DNA of 64,000 nt from Bacillus sp. J37 (GCF_000518865.1 NZ_JAEK01000012.1:54244-118243); one strand, 5' to 3'; positions 33,352-43,117 are shown, counted from the first letter of the stretch. A program made the numbers and translations. Notes: generated by a model not told the origin, from the letters alone.

Positions 33352-33672
33352 ATGAATAAACCCATTACATTACAATTCTCATTTAAAAATCATTTACGAA
33401 TTGATCAAGTGATAAAAATTAGTCAATTAGCAAAATCCTATAACGGAAGTATTTACTTAGTCACCAGAAATAAAAGCGTTATCAACGCTGAAAATTTCAC
33501 TACCTTTATTACCTATTTATTAACTGTTAAAAACGGACAAGAAATAACGTTCATTATTAATGGAGAATATTCACATTTAAAATTAAACGATTTAAAGAAG
33601 ATCATTTCTTCAGAAGCAAAACTAGCGAAAAAACCAATGTTACAACCAGCTATGAAAGCAAATATGGAATAA
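33352..33672 (+). CDS. HPr-fold phosphocarrier-like protein
   Basis: A 106-residue protein aligning along its length with HPr: LQFSFKNHLRIDQVIKISQLAKSYNGSIYL corresponds to the strand-loop-helix around His15-x-Arg17 (here His-Leu-Arg), and GQEITFIINGEYSHLKLNDLKKI to the last strand and helix. The usual regulatory Ser46 region reads INAENFTTF, with no Ser at the equivalent place. A 20-residue tail is added. AGGAATT precedes the ATG. Likely an HPr-like regulator rather than a PTS carrier; the divergence makes both function and fold assignment an inference. Confidence 0.55.
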   Translation: MNKPITLQFSFKNHLRIDQVIKISQLAKSYNGSIYLVTRNKSVINAENFTTFITYLLTVKNGQEITFIINGEYSHLKLNDLKKIISSEAKLAKKPMLQPAMKANME

Positions 33673-33693
33673 ACAAACTAGGAGGAATCATTC

Positions 33694-33765
33694 ATGGTAC
33701 GAACTATTTTAATGGTCGTTGGAGCAATTGTCGTTATTAGCATCTTACTTAGTTTCATTTTTTAA
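33694..33765 (+). CDS. 23-residue single-helix membrane peptide
   Basis: MVRTILMVVGAIVVISILLS plus FIF: one short basic head and one membrane helix. TAGGAGGAATC precedes the ATG at good spacing, and the frame lies between the HPr-like gene and nhaX on the same strand with 21- and 39-base gaps, implying a common operon. No family recognised. Confidence 0.6.
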   Translation: MVRTILMVVGAIVVISILLSFIF

Positions 33766-33804
33766 TTTGTCTTATCAAAATCCAATTTGAAAGGATGATC
33801 TTTC

Positions 33805-34332
33805 ATGAAAGAACTTAACCATTTAATTGTTGCATTTGACGGGACAGACGATAGTAAAGATGCACTTGAATTAGGAATTAATATGAGTAAAAAAATGAAC
33901 TCTCAATTATCAGTCGTATATATAGCTAAAGAAAAATCACTAAATCCCTTAACAGACCAGGATCAAACACCTTTAATTTCACCCGTTCACTCTTATCCGG
34001 TTGGAGAAATGAGAAACTACCCTGCAATACCTGTACCACAGGACCAGGAACTAAACCCTGAATCTTCTGAAGTTTTTCCAGACAAAAGTCAAGAAGAAAT
34101 CGCTCTGGAAACCGAGGCAAATCGTATACTTCAACATCACCATGCGAAAGCAAATGTCTCTGTATCCTACGGTGAACCTTCTGATGCAATCGTCTCCTAC
34201 GCCCAAGAAAATGAAGGTGATTTGATCATCGTCGGTAACCGTAATATTAGCGGATTAAAAAAATTAATTTTTGGCAGTGTCAGTGAAAAAGTCTCACAAT
34301 TATCAACCATTCCAGTGTTGATAGCAAAATAA
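33805..34332 (+). CDS. nhaX: Universal stress protein NhaX
   Basis: A 175-residue UspA-domain protein. Starts HLIVAFDGTDDSKDALELG (ATP-binding Asp region) and ends GDLIIVGNRNISGLKKLIFG then SVSEKVSQLSTIPVLI, the G-2x-G-9x-G(S/T) ATP-binding motif. A Pro/Glu-rich insertion (about 55-110) between strands is characteristic of NhaX. GAAAGGATG precedes the ATG. Near nhaC and hemAT as in B. subtilis, where the gene is part of the same neighbourhood. Role in sodium stress regulation is inferred from name and neighbours. Confidence 0.9.
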   Translation: MKELNHLIVAFDGTDDSKDALELGINMSKKMNSQLSVVYIAKEKSLNPLTDQDQTPLISPVHSYPVGEMRNYPAIPVPQDQELNPESSEVFPDKSQEEIALETEANRILQHHHAKANVSVSYGEPSDAIVSYAQENEGDLIIVGNRNISGLKKLIFGSVSEKVSQLSTIPVLIAK

Positions 34333-34342
34333 TGTACTTTTT

Positions 34343-34374
34343 CTGAAAGGTAGAATATATATTCTACCTTTCAG
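34343..34374. terminator. Perfect 32-base palindrome after nhaX
   Basis: CTGAAAGGTAGAATAT followed at once by its exact reverse complement. It probably ends nhaX transcription; the AT-rich centre would form the loop. There is no T run after it, because the inserted element begins there. Confidence 0.6.
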
Positions 34375-34530
34375 TTTGTAGACAAAGTAAAATTCGCTAG
34401 CCTTTCAGACTGATTGCTAACGCTTGCGTATCAAAGCTCGAAGCCTTGTGAGGAGCGGAGTTACCGGTGTTGGTAATGAGCACCGCAGCAAGGTGAGTAA
34501 CGAAGAAAGCGAGCGTTTGTCAACAGTCTG
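34369..34530. repeat. MITE-like repeat C with 17-base terminal inverted repeats
   Basis: Left end TTCAGTTTGTAGACAAA, right end (reverse complement) TTCAGACTGTTGACAAA, 14 of 17 identical. Inside: CTTGTGAGGAGCGGAG, GTAATGAGCACCG, AGCAAGGTGAGTAACGAAG. No ORF. It sits between two hairpins that share AAGGTAGAA / TTCTACCTT. Confidence 0.6.
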
Positions 34531-34558
34531 AAGGTAGAATTTATTTTCTACCTTTTTT
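34531..34558 (+). terminator. Rho-independent terminator
   Basis: AAGGTAGAA-TTTATT-TTCTACCTT then TTTTAT. Arms are the same as in the palindrome at 34343, suggesting duplication during insertion of repeat C. Confidence 0.7.
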
Positions 34559-34573
34559 ATTTTTGTTAAAAAC

Positions 34574-34601
34574 TAAATACTCTGATCATCCATGCCGATA
34601 T
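34574..34601 (+). promoter_or_regulatory. Sigma-D-type promoter of hemAT
   Basis: TAAA, 16 bases, GCCGATAT: very near the motility sigma-D consensus TAAA-N(14-16)-GCCGATAA. Fits a chemotaxis gene. Confidence 0.8.
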
Positions 34602-34641
34602 ACCTAATAAGTATATATTTACGAAATGGGGAATTATTTTC

Positions 34642-35952
34642 ATGGGTATCTTATCGTTTAGAAAAGAGAAGAAAGCCGTTAATTCAGTACAAAATGAAGA
34701 TTACGAAGCACTTTTATCAAAAGTTGTTTTACAAATAGACGAACCGGAATTACTTTCACAAATCAACATGCTCGACATCACAAAACACGACCTCGCAATT
34801 GCATTGAAAGTTAAACCTTATATTGAAGAAAACATTCAAGAAATTGTTCAAACTTTTTACGCATCATTTGAAGCCGGACAAGGTCTTATTGATATTATTA
34901 ACAAACACAGCTCTGTTGACCGCTTAAAAGAAACGCTTAAAGCACATATTTTGAAAATGTTTGATGGACACATGGATGCTGAAGATGTGAAACGAATGAG
35001 AAGAATTGCACATATTCATGTAAAAATCGGCCTTGAGGCAAAATGGTATATGGCTGGATTTCAGCGGCTTCTTGCATCTGTTATTCATACAATTGAGCCA
35101 CATTTCCACTCAAAAAGTGAAATCATACAAGTCATTCAGAGCATCAGTAAATTATTTAGCTTGGAACAACAAATTGTTTTAGAAGCATATGATAGTGAAT
35201 ATGCTTCTGTCCGATCAGAAAGTGAGCATGAAAAACAGCAAATTCGTGCTGAAGTAAACCAGCTGGCTGCACAATTAGCAGAGACGACTGATCATACAAA
35301 AGCTTTTATTCAGGAAATTCTCGCTCAATCACAAGAAATCGCTTCTTATTCGGTTGACCGTTCGGAAGCTGCCGCAACCGCGGAAGAACAAGCTCACCAC
35401 GGAAAAAGTGATTTAGAAAAGCAAAGTAAACTAATGACATTCATTGAACAAAGCAATGTTGAAATCCTTGAAAAAATGAAGTCTCTTGAACAAACATCCG
35501 AGAAAATTAATCAAGTTGTTTCAATTGTGACATCCATTGCGGAACAAACAAACTTATTAGCATTAAACGCAGCGATTGAATCTGCCCGTGCCGGGGAATA
35601 TGGAAAAGGTTTTGCTGTTGTAGCAAGTGAGGTTCGCAAACTTGCAGAAGAAACAAAAAGTTCTGTACAGGGTGTATCTAGCTTAATCACAAATATTCAC
35701 ACTCAAATTGACAGTATTTCCGACTCGATTAATAAAGTGGCAGATTTAACAACAAAAGGATCAGATCAAATGGACGATATGAGTTCATTCTTTGATACGA
35801 TACTTGAAATTATGAACAAAAATAAACAACAAAGTGAGCAAGCAAAAACAGACCTGACAAACTTTACAGATGTTATAAATGACGTCTCAAATGCGATCCA
35901 TTCAATCGCCGACACTTCGGACCAATTAAAAGATATGGCAAAAACAATTTAA
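34642..35952 (+). CDS. hemAT: Heme-based aerotactic transducer HemAT
   Basis: Soluble oxygen sensor for aerotaxis, 436 residues. The N-terminal globin-coupled sensor domain (about 1-180) has Tyr73 (TFYASFE) and the proximal His126 ([11 protein letters not shown]), each offset by three from B. subtilis Tyr70 and His123. The C-terminal methyl-accepting signalling domain holds the hairpin tip [20 protein letters not shown], which binds CheA/CheW. No membrane segment. A GGGGAAT ribosome site and a sigma-D-type promoter precede it, and a terminator follows. Confidence 0.96.
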   Translation: MGILSFRKEKKAVNSVQNEDYEALLSKVVLQIDEPELLSQINMLDITKHDLAIALKVKPYIEENIQEIVQTFYASFEAGQGLIDIINKHSSVDRLKETLKAHILKMFDGHMDAEDVKRMRRIAHIHVKIGLEAKWYMAGFQRLLASVIHTIEPHFHSKSEIIQVIQSISKLFSLEQQIVLEAYDSEYASVRSESEHEKQQIRAEVNQLAAQLAETTDHTKAFIQEILAQSQEIASYSVDRSEAAATAEEQAHHGKSDLEKQSKLMTFIEQSNVEILEKMKSLEQTSEKINQVVSIVTSIAEQTNLLALNAAIESARAGEYGKGFAVVASEVRKLAEETKSSVQGVSSLITNIHTQIDSISDSINKVADLTTKGSDQMDDMSSFFDTILEIMNKNKQQSEQAKTDLTNFTDVINDVSNAIHSIADTSDQLKDMAKTI

Positions 35953-35962
35953 ATAAGACCCT

Positions 35963-35998
35963 AAAAATCAGTGAACTTTTTCACTGATTTTTCTTTTT
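35963..35998 (+). terminator. Rho-independent terminator of hemAT
   Basis: AAAAATCAGTGAA / TTCACTGATTTTT with a short loop, then CTTTTTG. Confidence 0.92.
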
Positions 35999-36059
35999 GT
36001 AAATTATTATATCAACAAAACGTTTATCGAATTTAGAACATTCAAAATACTGTTTTAAA

Positions 36060-36087
36060 TTGACACAAAAAACTAGACTGTTATAAT
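36060..36087 (+). promoter_or_regulatory. Sigma-A promoter of nhaC
   Basis: Consensus TTGACA, 16 bases, consensus TATAAT, about 50 bases before the ATG. Confidence 0.85.
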
Positions 36088-36137
36088 ACTTTTGTACGAA
36101 AAAGCGTAAAAGCGTTTAAGTTATAAAGGAGTATTTC

Positions 36138-37514
36138 ATGAATAAAGAAAAAGGAACGTTTCATTTTAAAGAAGCTGTCGGGCTTCTCCTTCTTATATTA
36201 GCTGTTATTTTTCTAAGTTTATTTTTGTTAAAAACTGAACCACATATAGCGCTGCTCAATTGCTTGCTGGTCATATTATTAATTGGATTGTTACGAGGCG
36301 TCGGATGGAAAAAGTTGGAGGAAGGCATGATAAAAGGAATTCAAAGTGGTATCCAGCCAGTTGTTATTTTAGGATTAATCGGTATGTTAATTGGTGCCTG
36401 GATGAGCAGTGGAACCATTCCAACGATCATGACGTATGCCTTAACGATCATCAACCCCGATTACTTGCTTATCACATCACTATTTTCTTGTATGGTCATC
36501 TCAAGTTTAGTTGGAAGCTCTTTTACAACAGTGAGCACAATCGGAGTTGCTCTTATGGGGGCAGGAATTGCAATCGGCTTACCAATCGAATGGGTTGCCG
36601 GAGCTATTATCTCAGGAGCCTGTTTTGGGGATAAAATGTCTCCTATGTCAGACACAACAAATTTTGCTTCCGGTGTTGCAAAGGTTGATTTATTTACTCA
36701 TATAAGACATATGTCTTTAACAACGATTCCGAGTATACTTATTACAACTGTTATTTTCTTTATATTGGGAAGAATGGCTCCTATCGATGTTACATCACTT
36801 AGTGAAATGAAAATCATGGTCTTGGCAATTGAATCACAAGTTCAGGTGAGCAGCTTAACCTTGTTATCTCCTATTATTGTAATCGTTTTGGCCATTAAAC
36901 GAATACCCGTTATCCCTTCATTAATTATCGGTATAGTGACGGCAGCAATAACGGCAGTCAGCATACAAGGAATTTCATTTAGTCAGTTTCTACATGTCTT
37001 ACAAAACGGGACATCCTTTTCAATTGAAAATGAACAAATAAGCAATATGTTAAATCGTGGCGGCTTACAATCCATGATGTGGTCGATTTCACTTATTCTA
37101 ATCGCATTTGCTTTTGGAGGATTGTTGGATTCTCTTAAAATCATTCCAACATTATTAAGCGGGTTAATAGATCGGATTCATTCAAAAGGACAGTTGATTC
37201 TTTCAACAGCCTCTTCTTCATTAGGTGTCAATTTACTTACTGGTGAGCAATACTTGTCTATTTTAATACCAGGGCAATCATTTAAGTCCCTATATGAAGA
37301 CATGAAGCTGGATCGAAAATATTTATCTAGGACGCTGGAAGATGCAGGAACGTTAATTAACCCGCTTATTCCGTGGGGAGTTAGTGGTGCGTTCTTTGCT
37401 CAAACTCTAGGTGTACCTGTTTTGGCATTCTTACCTTTCGCGTTTTTCTTATACCTTTCCCCTGTTTTTACTATTATTTATGGATTTTTAAAGGATCGTA
37501 GAACCGTCTCTTAA
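36138..37514 (+). CDS. nhaC: Na+/H+ antiporter NhaC
   Basis: A 458-residue protein with about eleven to twelve membrane segments. NhaC family hallmarks: SGTIPTIMTYAL, SSLVGSSFTTVSTIGVALMG, and GACFGDKMSPMSDTTNFASG, the cation-binding loop with the conserved acidic residue. The ending NPLIPWGVSGAFFAQTLGVP is also characteristic. AAAGGAG precedes the ATG. Exchange of cytoplasmic sodium for protons is expected. Placed with nhaX and hemAT as in B. subtilis. Confidence 0.93.
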   Translation: MNKEKGTFHFKEAVGLLLLILAVIFLSLFLLKTEPHIALLNCLLVILLIGLLRGVGWKKLEEGMIKGIQSGIQPVVILGLIGMLIGAWMSSGTIPTIMTYALTIINPDYLLITSLFSCMVISSLVGSSFTTVSTIGVALMGAGIAIGLPIEWVAGAIISGACFGDKMSPMSDTTNFASGVAKVDLFTHIRHMSLTTIPSILITTVIFFILGRMAPIDVTSLSEMKIMVLAIESQVQVSSLTLLSPIIVIVLAIKRIPVIPSLIIGIVTAAITAVSIQGISFSQFLHVLQNGTSFSIENEQISNMLNRGGLQSMMWSISLILIAFAFGGLLDSLKIIPTLLSGLIDRIHSKGQLILSTASSSLGVNLLTGEQYLSILIPGQSFKSLYEDMKLDRKYLSRTLEDAGTLINPLIPWGVSGAFFAQTLGVPVLAFLPFAFFLYLSPVFTIIYGFLKDRRTVS

Positions 37515-37530
37515 TGAGGCGGTTTTTTTG
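37502..37530 (+). terminator. Rho-independent terminator of nhaC
   Basis: AACCGTCTC-TTAAT-GAGGCGGTT followed by TTTTT; the left arm overlaps the last codons of nhaC. Confidence 0.88.
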
Positions 37531-37618
37531 TAATTCCAAAAAGAATTACAGTTAAAAATTAACATTTTTATTAAGATGAGTTAACATGAAGATATAACCT
37601 AGTATGGAGGCGGTAATT

Positions 37619-38167
37619 ATGCTGGTACGTCCTAATTTGAATGAATATCATCCGTATTTTGAGAGATACTTGGAGCTTGTTCCTGACAAAGGATTACAAG
37701 ATATTCTAAAGAAGCAGCAAGAAACAACTATTAATCTTCTAAGTAATATAACCAGTGAACAAGCAGAATACCAATATGAGGAGAAAAAATGGAGATTGAA
37801 AGAAGTGATCGGACATATGGCAGATGTAGAACGTGTACTGAGTTATCACCTTCTTGTCATTGCTCGTGGCGATAAGGTCTCATTTACTCCCTTTGATAAA
37901 GATTTATTTATGACTAATGCAAATTTCAGACAGCTTGATTTCAAGGACATACTTTCAGATTTTACGATTGTAAGACAGTGTACCTCTTCATTGATCTCCA
38001 GCCTTCCTGAGGATTCATGGATCCGTACTGGAACAGTATTAAACCATCCCATTACTGCACGTGCACTGGCATACATTATTGCCGGTCATGAACTGCATCA
38101 TCAAACGATTATCAAGGAAAGATATTTGATAAATAAGAACTTAGATTCCATGGAAAAAGGAAATTGA
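37619..38167 (+). CDS. DinB-superfamily (YfiT-like) metal-binding protein
   Basis: A 182-residue four-helix-bundle protein. Three His ligands can be seen: GHMADVER (first helix) and GHELHHQ (HxxxH, last helix). This is the DinB/YfiT_bacillithiol transferase fold, members of which use bacillithiol for detoxification. ATG at 37619 (MLVRPNLNEYHPYF) follows GGAGGCGG at 5 bases and is preferred to the upstream ATG at 37604. Substrate unknown. Confidence 0.85.
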   Translation: MLVRPNLNEYHPYFERYLELVPDKGLQDILKKQQETTINLLSNITSEQAEYQYEEKKWRLKEVIGHMADVERVLSYHLLVIARGDKVSFTPFDKDLFMTNANFRQLDFKDILSDFTIVRQCTSSLISSLPEDSWIRTGTVLNHPITARALAYIIAGHELHHQTIIKERYLINKNLDSMEKGN

Positions 38168-38235
38168 AGCACCTTCCTTTTTCTTCCACCAATCACTTCA
38201 CTTTTCATCAAAATCCCACTTACACAAAAGTCCAT

Positions 38236-38263
38236 ACAAATAAGCAATGTTGTGCATAGATTA
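38236..38263 (+). promoter_or_regulatory. Sigma-K-type promoter of the His-rich coat-like gene
   Basis: AC, 17 bases, CATAGATTA: full match to the sigma-K consensus, 40 bases before the ATG at 38304. Confidence 0.7.
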
Positions 38264-38303
38264 TATCAGCTTCTAACTATTTATAGGTAAAGGAGAGTTA
38301 AAT

Positions 38304-38519
38304 ATGTATCCACATTATCATACCATTATTACCGGAGCACATCCGGGACAGCCGGGGGCTTGTACAGCAGAGTACAATCACCATACTCTTTATAACCACC
38401 ACAATCCTAACAACCATTACAATCATAACAACAATTATACGCCTTATTATAATTACCACTTCGTCCCTACTTGGTGGCATCAAGTTCCTTCATATCCCCG
38501 ATATTGTTCAGGTAAATGA
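38304..38519 (+). CDS. His/Asn/Tyr-rich spore-coat-like protein
   Basis: A 71-residue protein with an extreme composition: residues 24-50 contain nearly only His, Asn, Tyr and Thr (YNHHTLYNHHNPNNHYNH), two Cys and several Trp and Pro near the end (PTWWHQVPSYPRYCSG). It resembles CotD-type coat proteins. AAAGGAGAG precedes the ATG, and a sigma-K-type promoter fits late mother-cell expression. Metal binding or cross-linking through Tyr are possible properties; I cannot name a specific Cot protein. Confidence 0.75.
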   Translation: MYPHYHTIITGAHPGQPGACTAEYNHHTLYNHHNPNNHYNHNNNYTPYYNYHFVPTWWHQVPSYPRYCSGK

Positions 38520-38618
38520 GTACTACCCAGGGTACAACTAAACTTTGAGCGAAGAGCTTATTAAACCAACACGCCAAAAAAGCTGATCTACTAAATTGCG
38601 TACATCAGCTTCTTATCC

Positions 38619-39418
38619 TTATTCAATTATTTCCACACGTACGGTTTTCCGTCCCCATTGCAGGGCATCATCATGGTTAGGAATGAATACATCGATTGAA
38701 TTCCCGTTCACACCGCCACCTGTGTCAGCTGCTATGGCAATACCATGACCATCTACTTTTACAATGGAACCAAGTGGAATGACGTTAGGGTCTACCGCGA
38801 TTACTTTCGCATCGGGATATTTTTTCAAATCAAGACCCATTCTCGTCACACCTGAACAACCGTTACAACTTGCCGTATATGCTGTGCTTTCCACCGTTAA
38901 TGTTTTACCTGCAGCTGAACCACGCTCAGCCTTCCTATCTAACGCTGACCTTGTATTCGGTCCTGCAATTCCGTCAACCGCAAGTCCTTGTTGCTTTTGA
39001 AAGCTCTTGACCGCACTTACTGTGCCGTCTCCATATATACCATCGACAATTGATTTATAGTGACCTGTTTGCTTTAACTGATACTGAATATGTATAACTT
39101 GCTTCCCAATGTTTCCATTTCGTAATACTTTTAACGCATGGTTTGTTTGCGGCCCGGCAATTCCATCAACCTTCAGGCTGCGTTTACGCTGAAAGTCCTT
39201 GACAGCCTCTACATAATATCACCATAGTATCCAGTTGATGTGTGATACGGGAATACTCCTTTTGTCATCAAATAATCCTGTAGTTCCGCAACATCCTTAC
39301 CTGTTGACCCCTTCGTGAGTATCCGATCCCCTAGCGCTGATGCTGTAAAAGTAGGTCCTACCATCACAAGGACCCCAACTGCAAAGACTATAAACATGTC
39401 TCTATACCTTTTTAACAT
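38619..39418 (-). pseudogene. Frameshifted 3D-domain wall protein with peptidoglycan-binding repeats
   Basis: Secreted YocH-like muralytic protein broken by one frameshift. Start at 39418: signal peptide (MLKRYRDMFIVFAVGVLVMV) and first peptidoglycan-binding repeat (GSTGKDVAELQDYLMTKGVF), ending at a stop at 39209. In the next frame the reading continues AVKDFQRKRSLKVDGIAGPQ, a second repeat (IHIQYQLKQTGHYKSIVDG) and the C-terminal 3D domain with its three Asp (AVDPNVIPLGS, AADTGG, IDVFIP). A one-base loss between 39212 and 39222, in GGTGATATTATGTAGAG, explains the break. Either a real pseudogene or an assembly error. Confidence 0.8.
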
Positions 39419-39625
39419 AAAAAATCCTCCCTAAATTCTTTTTACATTACAGAATTCGGGAGGAACTTACATTATTCGTGTATAAGAGAAAGAATCACAT
39501 CATTAGGCCCTTAATCATCCACTTTTTTGAAATTAACTGTTCTATTTGGTACATATAAAAATGAAGTCTCTACAGTCAAGTTGATTGAGTACTATTAACT
39601 TGAATAGACAGCCCTTATATAGACT

Positions 39626-41416
39626 TTACTTCTGTTTATATCCAAAGTTCGGTATATCATTCCAGCGTTTCCGCAATTCGTGAGCAGCAGCTTTTGGCTT
39701 ACGTTCCCGTGTAAAGATCCCTTTCTTATTCCCCTGAACACGGACTATGCCCTGACTTGTTGCAAAATCAGCAAAATTCCAAACTTGTTCACCAATAAAT
39801 TCCTCATACTCATCAAAAATCTCATGATTTACACGATAATATTCCACTTGATATTCTTCTGTAAACATCACAGGATCAACATCATGAAAACCCGCCACAG
39901 TATCGGCACCATACTCAGTAAACATAATAGGTTTTCCTGGGCATCGTTTTTTCCATTTCTCGAACTCTCCACGTAATTTCAATCGTATTTTATCCCATTC
40001 TCCTCCCTCTGAATACCAACCATAGTAACGATTAAGTGCAAGGACGTCTATTATTTCAGCAATTTTATCTGTATCTGGATTGGCTCCTCCATGTGTTACG
40101 ATTGTGACTGGACGTTTCTGCGGATCAATTTCTCTTGTTAGTTTGACTAGCGGCTCAAAATATTCCAGTGCCCCTTCTTCTTCCGATGCCGGTTCATTTG
40201 CCACTGACCACATAACGACGCATGCATGATTTTTATCACGAGTAACTAGTTCTTCAATAACCTGCTTATGTGCTTCAAATGTATTCGTTTCTTTCCAAGT
40301 GTCACGGTATGGTGCACCGAACATTGTAGCAGCAAAATTCAAATGAATCCCAACAGCGGGTGTTTCATCAATAACAACAATTCCTTCCCGATCCGCTAGT
40401 CGCATGATTTCTTCAGAATATGGATAATGAGCAGTCCGGAATGAATTAGCTCCAATCCATTTTAATAGATTAAAATCAAGAACATTTGCTGCTTCATTAA
40501 AGCCACGTCCATTAATATAGGTATCTTCATGCTTGCCAAACCCTTTAAAATAAAATGGTTTATTATTGATCAAAAATTGACTATCTTTCACTTCAACTTT
40601 ACGAACTCCAAAAGGTTGTTCATATACATCTAGTACTCTATTATTTTCATTTAGTTCTATTTTTAAGGTATATAAATAAGCGTTTAATGGTTCCCACAAT
40701 GTAACTGAAGGAATATAGACTGTCCCTTCACTCCCTGATTCTTCAGCAACAACTTTTCCTTCTTCATCGATCACCTTGATATTTATCTCAGCTGGTTTTG
40801 ACGTTTCAACATTATAAGACACATTTCCAGTGATATCCGGGACGATTGTGACATCTTTAATAAATAGTTTTGGCGTTGTATAGATCTTAACAGGGCGATG
40901 AATACCTGCATAATTAAAAAAGTCAAAATTTGGTGTGTTTTTTTCAACTTTCCCAATACCTTCAATGTTTTCTGAACTATAATTGCCGACTGGTAAAGTG
41001 GTTTCATTCACAATATTATTAACAGCTACTGTGAGCCGGTTTTTTCCAGGTTTCAAAGATTTATTGAGTTCTGCTTCAAACGGAGTGAATCCTCCAGTGT
41101 GCTCTGTGACAAGACTCCCATTTACATAAACCTTTGCTTGATGTGTTGCAGAACCAAAACGCAACATGATCCTCTCTGCTGATAACATCCCTGGAATAGT
41201 AAATTCTCTTTCATACCACACCCAGCCAATGTGATTTCTTATTTTGGAGAAAACACCTACATCATTGTAGGAGGAAGGAACAGACATACTTATCGTGTCT
41301 TGAAGTTCGTTTGCATACCATTCTTCTTCCAAGCCCAAACCTTCATCAAGCTTAAATGACCATATACCGTTTAAATCAATAATTGTTCGTGAATCTGTAA
41401 TAATTGGATATAACAT
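39626..41416 (-). CDS. uidA: Beta-glucuronidase
   Basis: Glycoside hydrolase family 2 enzyme, 596 residues, releasing glucuronate from glucuronides. Sugar-binding, immunoglobulin-like and TIM-barrel domains are in order. Catalytic acid: [13 protein letters not shown]; nucleophile: [13 protein letters not shown]. The N-x-K motif that marks glucuronidases against galactosidases is present near the end ([17 protein letters not shown]). ATG at 41416 ([10 protein letters not shown]) follows AAAGAGGTG. No signal peptide, so the substrate must be imported, fitting the upstream symporter gene 69 bases away. Confidence 0.95.
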   Translation of the reverse strand: MLYPIITDSRTIIDLNGIWSFKLDEGLGLEEEWYANELQDTISMSVPSSYNDVGVFSKIRNHIGWVWYEREFTIPGMLSAERIMLRFGSATHQAKVYVNGSLVTEHTGGFTPFEAELNKSLKPGKNRLTVAVNNIVNETTLPVGNYSSENIEGIGKVEKNTPNFDFFNYAGIHRPVKIYTTPKLFIKDVTIVPDITGNVSYNVETSKPAEINIKVIDEEGKVVAEESGSEGTVYIPSVTLWEPLNAYLYTLKIELNENNRVLDVYEQPFGVRKVEVKDSQFLINNKPFYFKGFGKHEDTYINGRGFNEAANVLDFNLLKWIGANSFRTAHYPYSEEIMRLADREGIVVIDETPAVGIHLNFAATMFGAPYRDTWKETNTFEAHKQVIEELVTRDKNHACVVMWSVANEPASEEEGALEYFEPLVKLTREIDPQKRPVTIVTHGGANPDTDKIAEIIDVLALNRYYGWYSEGGEWDKIRLKLRGEFEKWKKRCPGKPIMFTEYGADTVAGFHDVDPVMFTEEYQVEYYRVNHEIFDEYEEFIGEQVWNFADFATSQGIVRVQGNKKGIFTRERKPKAAAHELRKRWNDIPNFGYKQK

Positions 41417-41485
41417 AAAAAGCACCTCTTTATTTTTTAAAAATACATTGATTTGGTCAACAAAAAGTAAAAAATAGTTAATTCT

Positions 41486-42997
41486 CTATTTATTATTCGG
41501 CAAAGAAATTTCATTTTTATCAACGAGAATTTGTTTTACACTAGCAATCTCATCTTGAATTTCTGCCATTCGCTTATCATCAAGTTCATAAAATTTCATT
41601 GCAATGATAGATGCAATCCATCCAAGCATTGGTATACCGAACATAAAGAATAATCCCATCCAGTACAGACTGGTCGTCAATGGTGTATCGACTTCAGGAA
41701 AAGCATTTTTAAAACCGATCATGGCCAGAAGTATTCCCACGATGGTAACTCCAAAGGAAGAAATGACCTTATCAACAAAAGAGAAGATGGTTCCAAGCAT
41801 ACCTGGAATGTATCTACCGGTAATATGAAGTTCATAGTCAGTAGCATCTGCAATCATTGGGATGACCATGTTACCGGTTACACCCATAAATGCGTTTCCT
41901 AATGTATAAAGGACAAGAAATGCAACCGTCATATACCCTAGGTTTGAAAGAGAGATCTCTTGTGGTGCTCCAGTAATGATGATTATTAAAAGCAGGGCAT
42001 AAGTAATAACTGCACCCCATGTAGCTGCTACAAATGACATTTTCAGGCCACTTTTTCGAGCAAGTCCTATCCCTATAAATGTTAACAGAAGGGTCGGAAG
42101 AACAGTAACGAGGGAAATCGTCCCACTTAACGCATAATCACCTATAATGAGCCCAAAAAACATAACAGGTACAACCGGTTGTCGTATAACTGCCGCCGCC
42201 AATTTATCTGTCGATGCAGCTACAATAAGCATTTGTAACGGACGATTTCTTTTAATCACCGGCCAGTAATCCTTAATAGATACCTTTACATTCTTTTCTG
42301 CAAATCCAAAGAATTCCAAACGGTCCTTTTGCCAAATCCCAATAACGGCTAATAAAGTAAAAATGGCAGAAGAAACAATAACAATTGTATTTAATTCTGT
42401 GAAAAATGCACTATTAAAGCCACCGTGCTTTGGAACAAGAATAGATGCAATAAAATATTGTCCTCCAACGAATAAAATAGTATTATACGAAGCATCAAAG
42501 GCAACAAATAGAGGTCTTTGCTTTGGATCATTTGTTAGTACAGTTTGTGCCGCTTTCGTACACGCTGTTTGAAATGTATAACCAATAATATAAATAGCAT
42601 TTATTGCTATAAAAAATGAAAGCCGCCATTCTGGTGATAGCAGATGTGTAACATTAAACATTAATAGCACGGTTATCGCTAAAATAATATTACCCAAAAT
42701 CATAAAAGGTCTGAATTTACCTATTTTTGATTCTGTTTTATCGATCACATAGCCAATAATCGGATCTGTAATTCCATCGAATATCCGCGTAGCAGTTAAT
42801 AGAGTACTAATGACAACAACTAACAACCCAGCTATCCCAGTTGCATAATATGAGACAAACCCCATAGCAAATGCATAGAGATTTGTTGCGGTATTGTTTA
42901 GAGCAAATAAGCCTATTTGCCATAGTTTCGAACGATTAACAAAATTATTCTCAGATGCTAATGAATGGTTTGCTAAAGTATCCGATGTTGCATTCAT
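41486..42997 (-). CDS. GPH-family glucuronide/sugar:cation symporter
   Basis: A 503-residue protein with twelve membrane segments. Family motifs: ATRIFDGITDPIIGYVIDKT in loop 2-3 and SKIGKFRPFMILGN. This is the glycoside-pentoside-hexuronide family (UidB, XynB, MelB). AGAGGCG precedes the ATG. With uidA downstream and a divergent AraC regulator it is most likely the glucuronide importer, though hexuronide or xyloside transport cannot be excluded from sequence alone. Confidence 0.9.
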   Translation of the reverse strand: MNATSDTLANHSLASENNFVNRSKLWQIGLFALNNTATNLYAFAMGFVSYYATGIAGLLVVVISTLLTATRIFDGITDPIIGYVIDKTESKIGKFRPFMILGNIILAITVLLMFNVTHLLSPEWRLSFFIAINAIYIIGYTFQTACTKAAQTVLTNDPKQRPLFVAFDASYNTILFVGGQYFIASILVPKHGGFNSAFFTELNTIVIVSSAIFTLLAVIGIWQKDRLEFFGFAEKNVKVSIKDYWPVIKRNRPLQMLIVAASTDKLAAAVIRQPVVPVMFFGLIIGDYALSGTISLVTVLPTLLLTFIGIGLARKSGLKMSFVAATWGAVITYALLLIIIITGAPQEISLSNLGYMTVAFLVLYTLGNAFMGVTGNMVIPMIADATDYELHITGRYIPGMLGTIFSFVDKVISSFGVTIVGILLAMIGFKNAFPEVDTPLTTSLYWMGLFFMFGIPMLGWIASIIAMKFYELDDKRMAEIQDEIASVKQILVDKNEISLPNNK

Positions 42998-43117
42998 GAA
43001 ATCGCCTCTTTCTAAATAATAAATTTGATCATGACAGTGTTTACCTGATAAATAGTCGTTTATAAAATAGGCTTTTTCTTAGGCACATATTCTCATATTC
43101 TCCCTTCCACAAGAATT

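Noticed and set aside
34380..34530. tRNA- or structured-RNA-like gene in repeat C
   Set aside because: No cloverleaf or recognised RNA motif; the inverted ends and family resemblance indicate a repeat.
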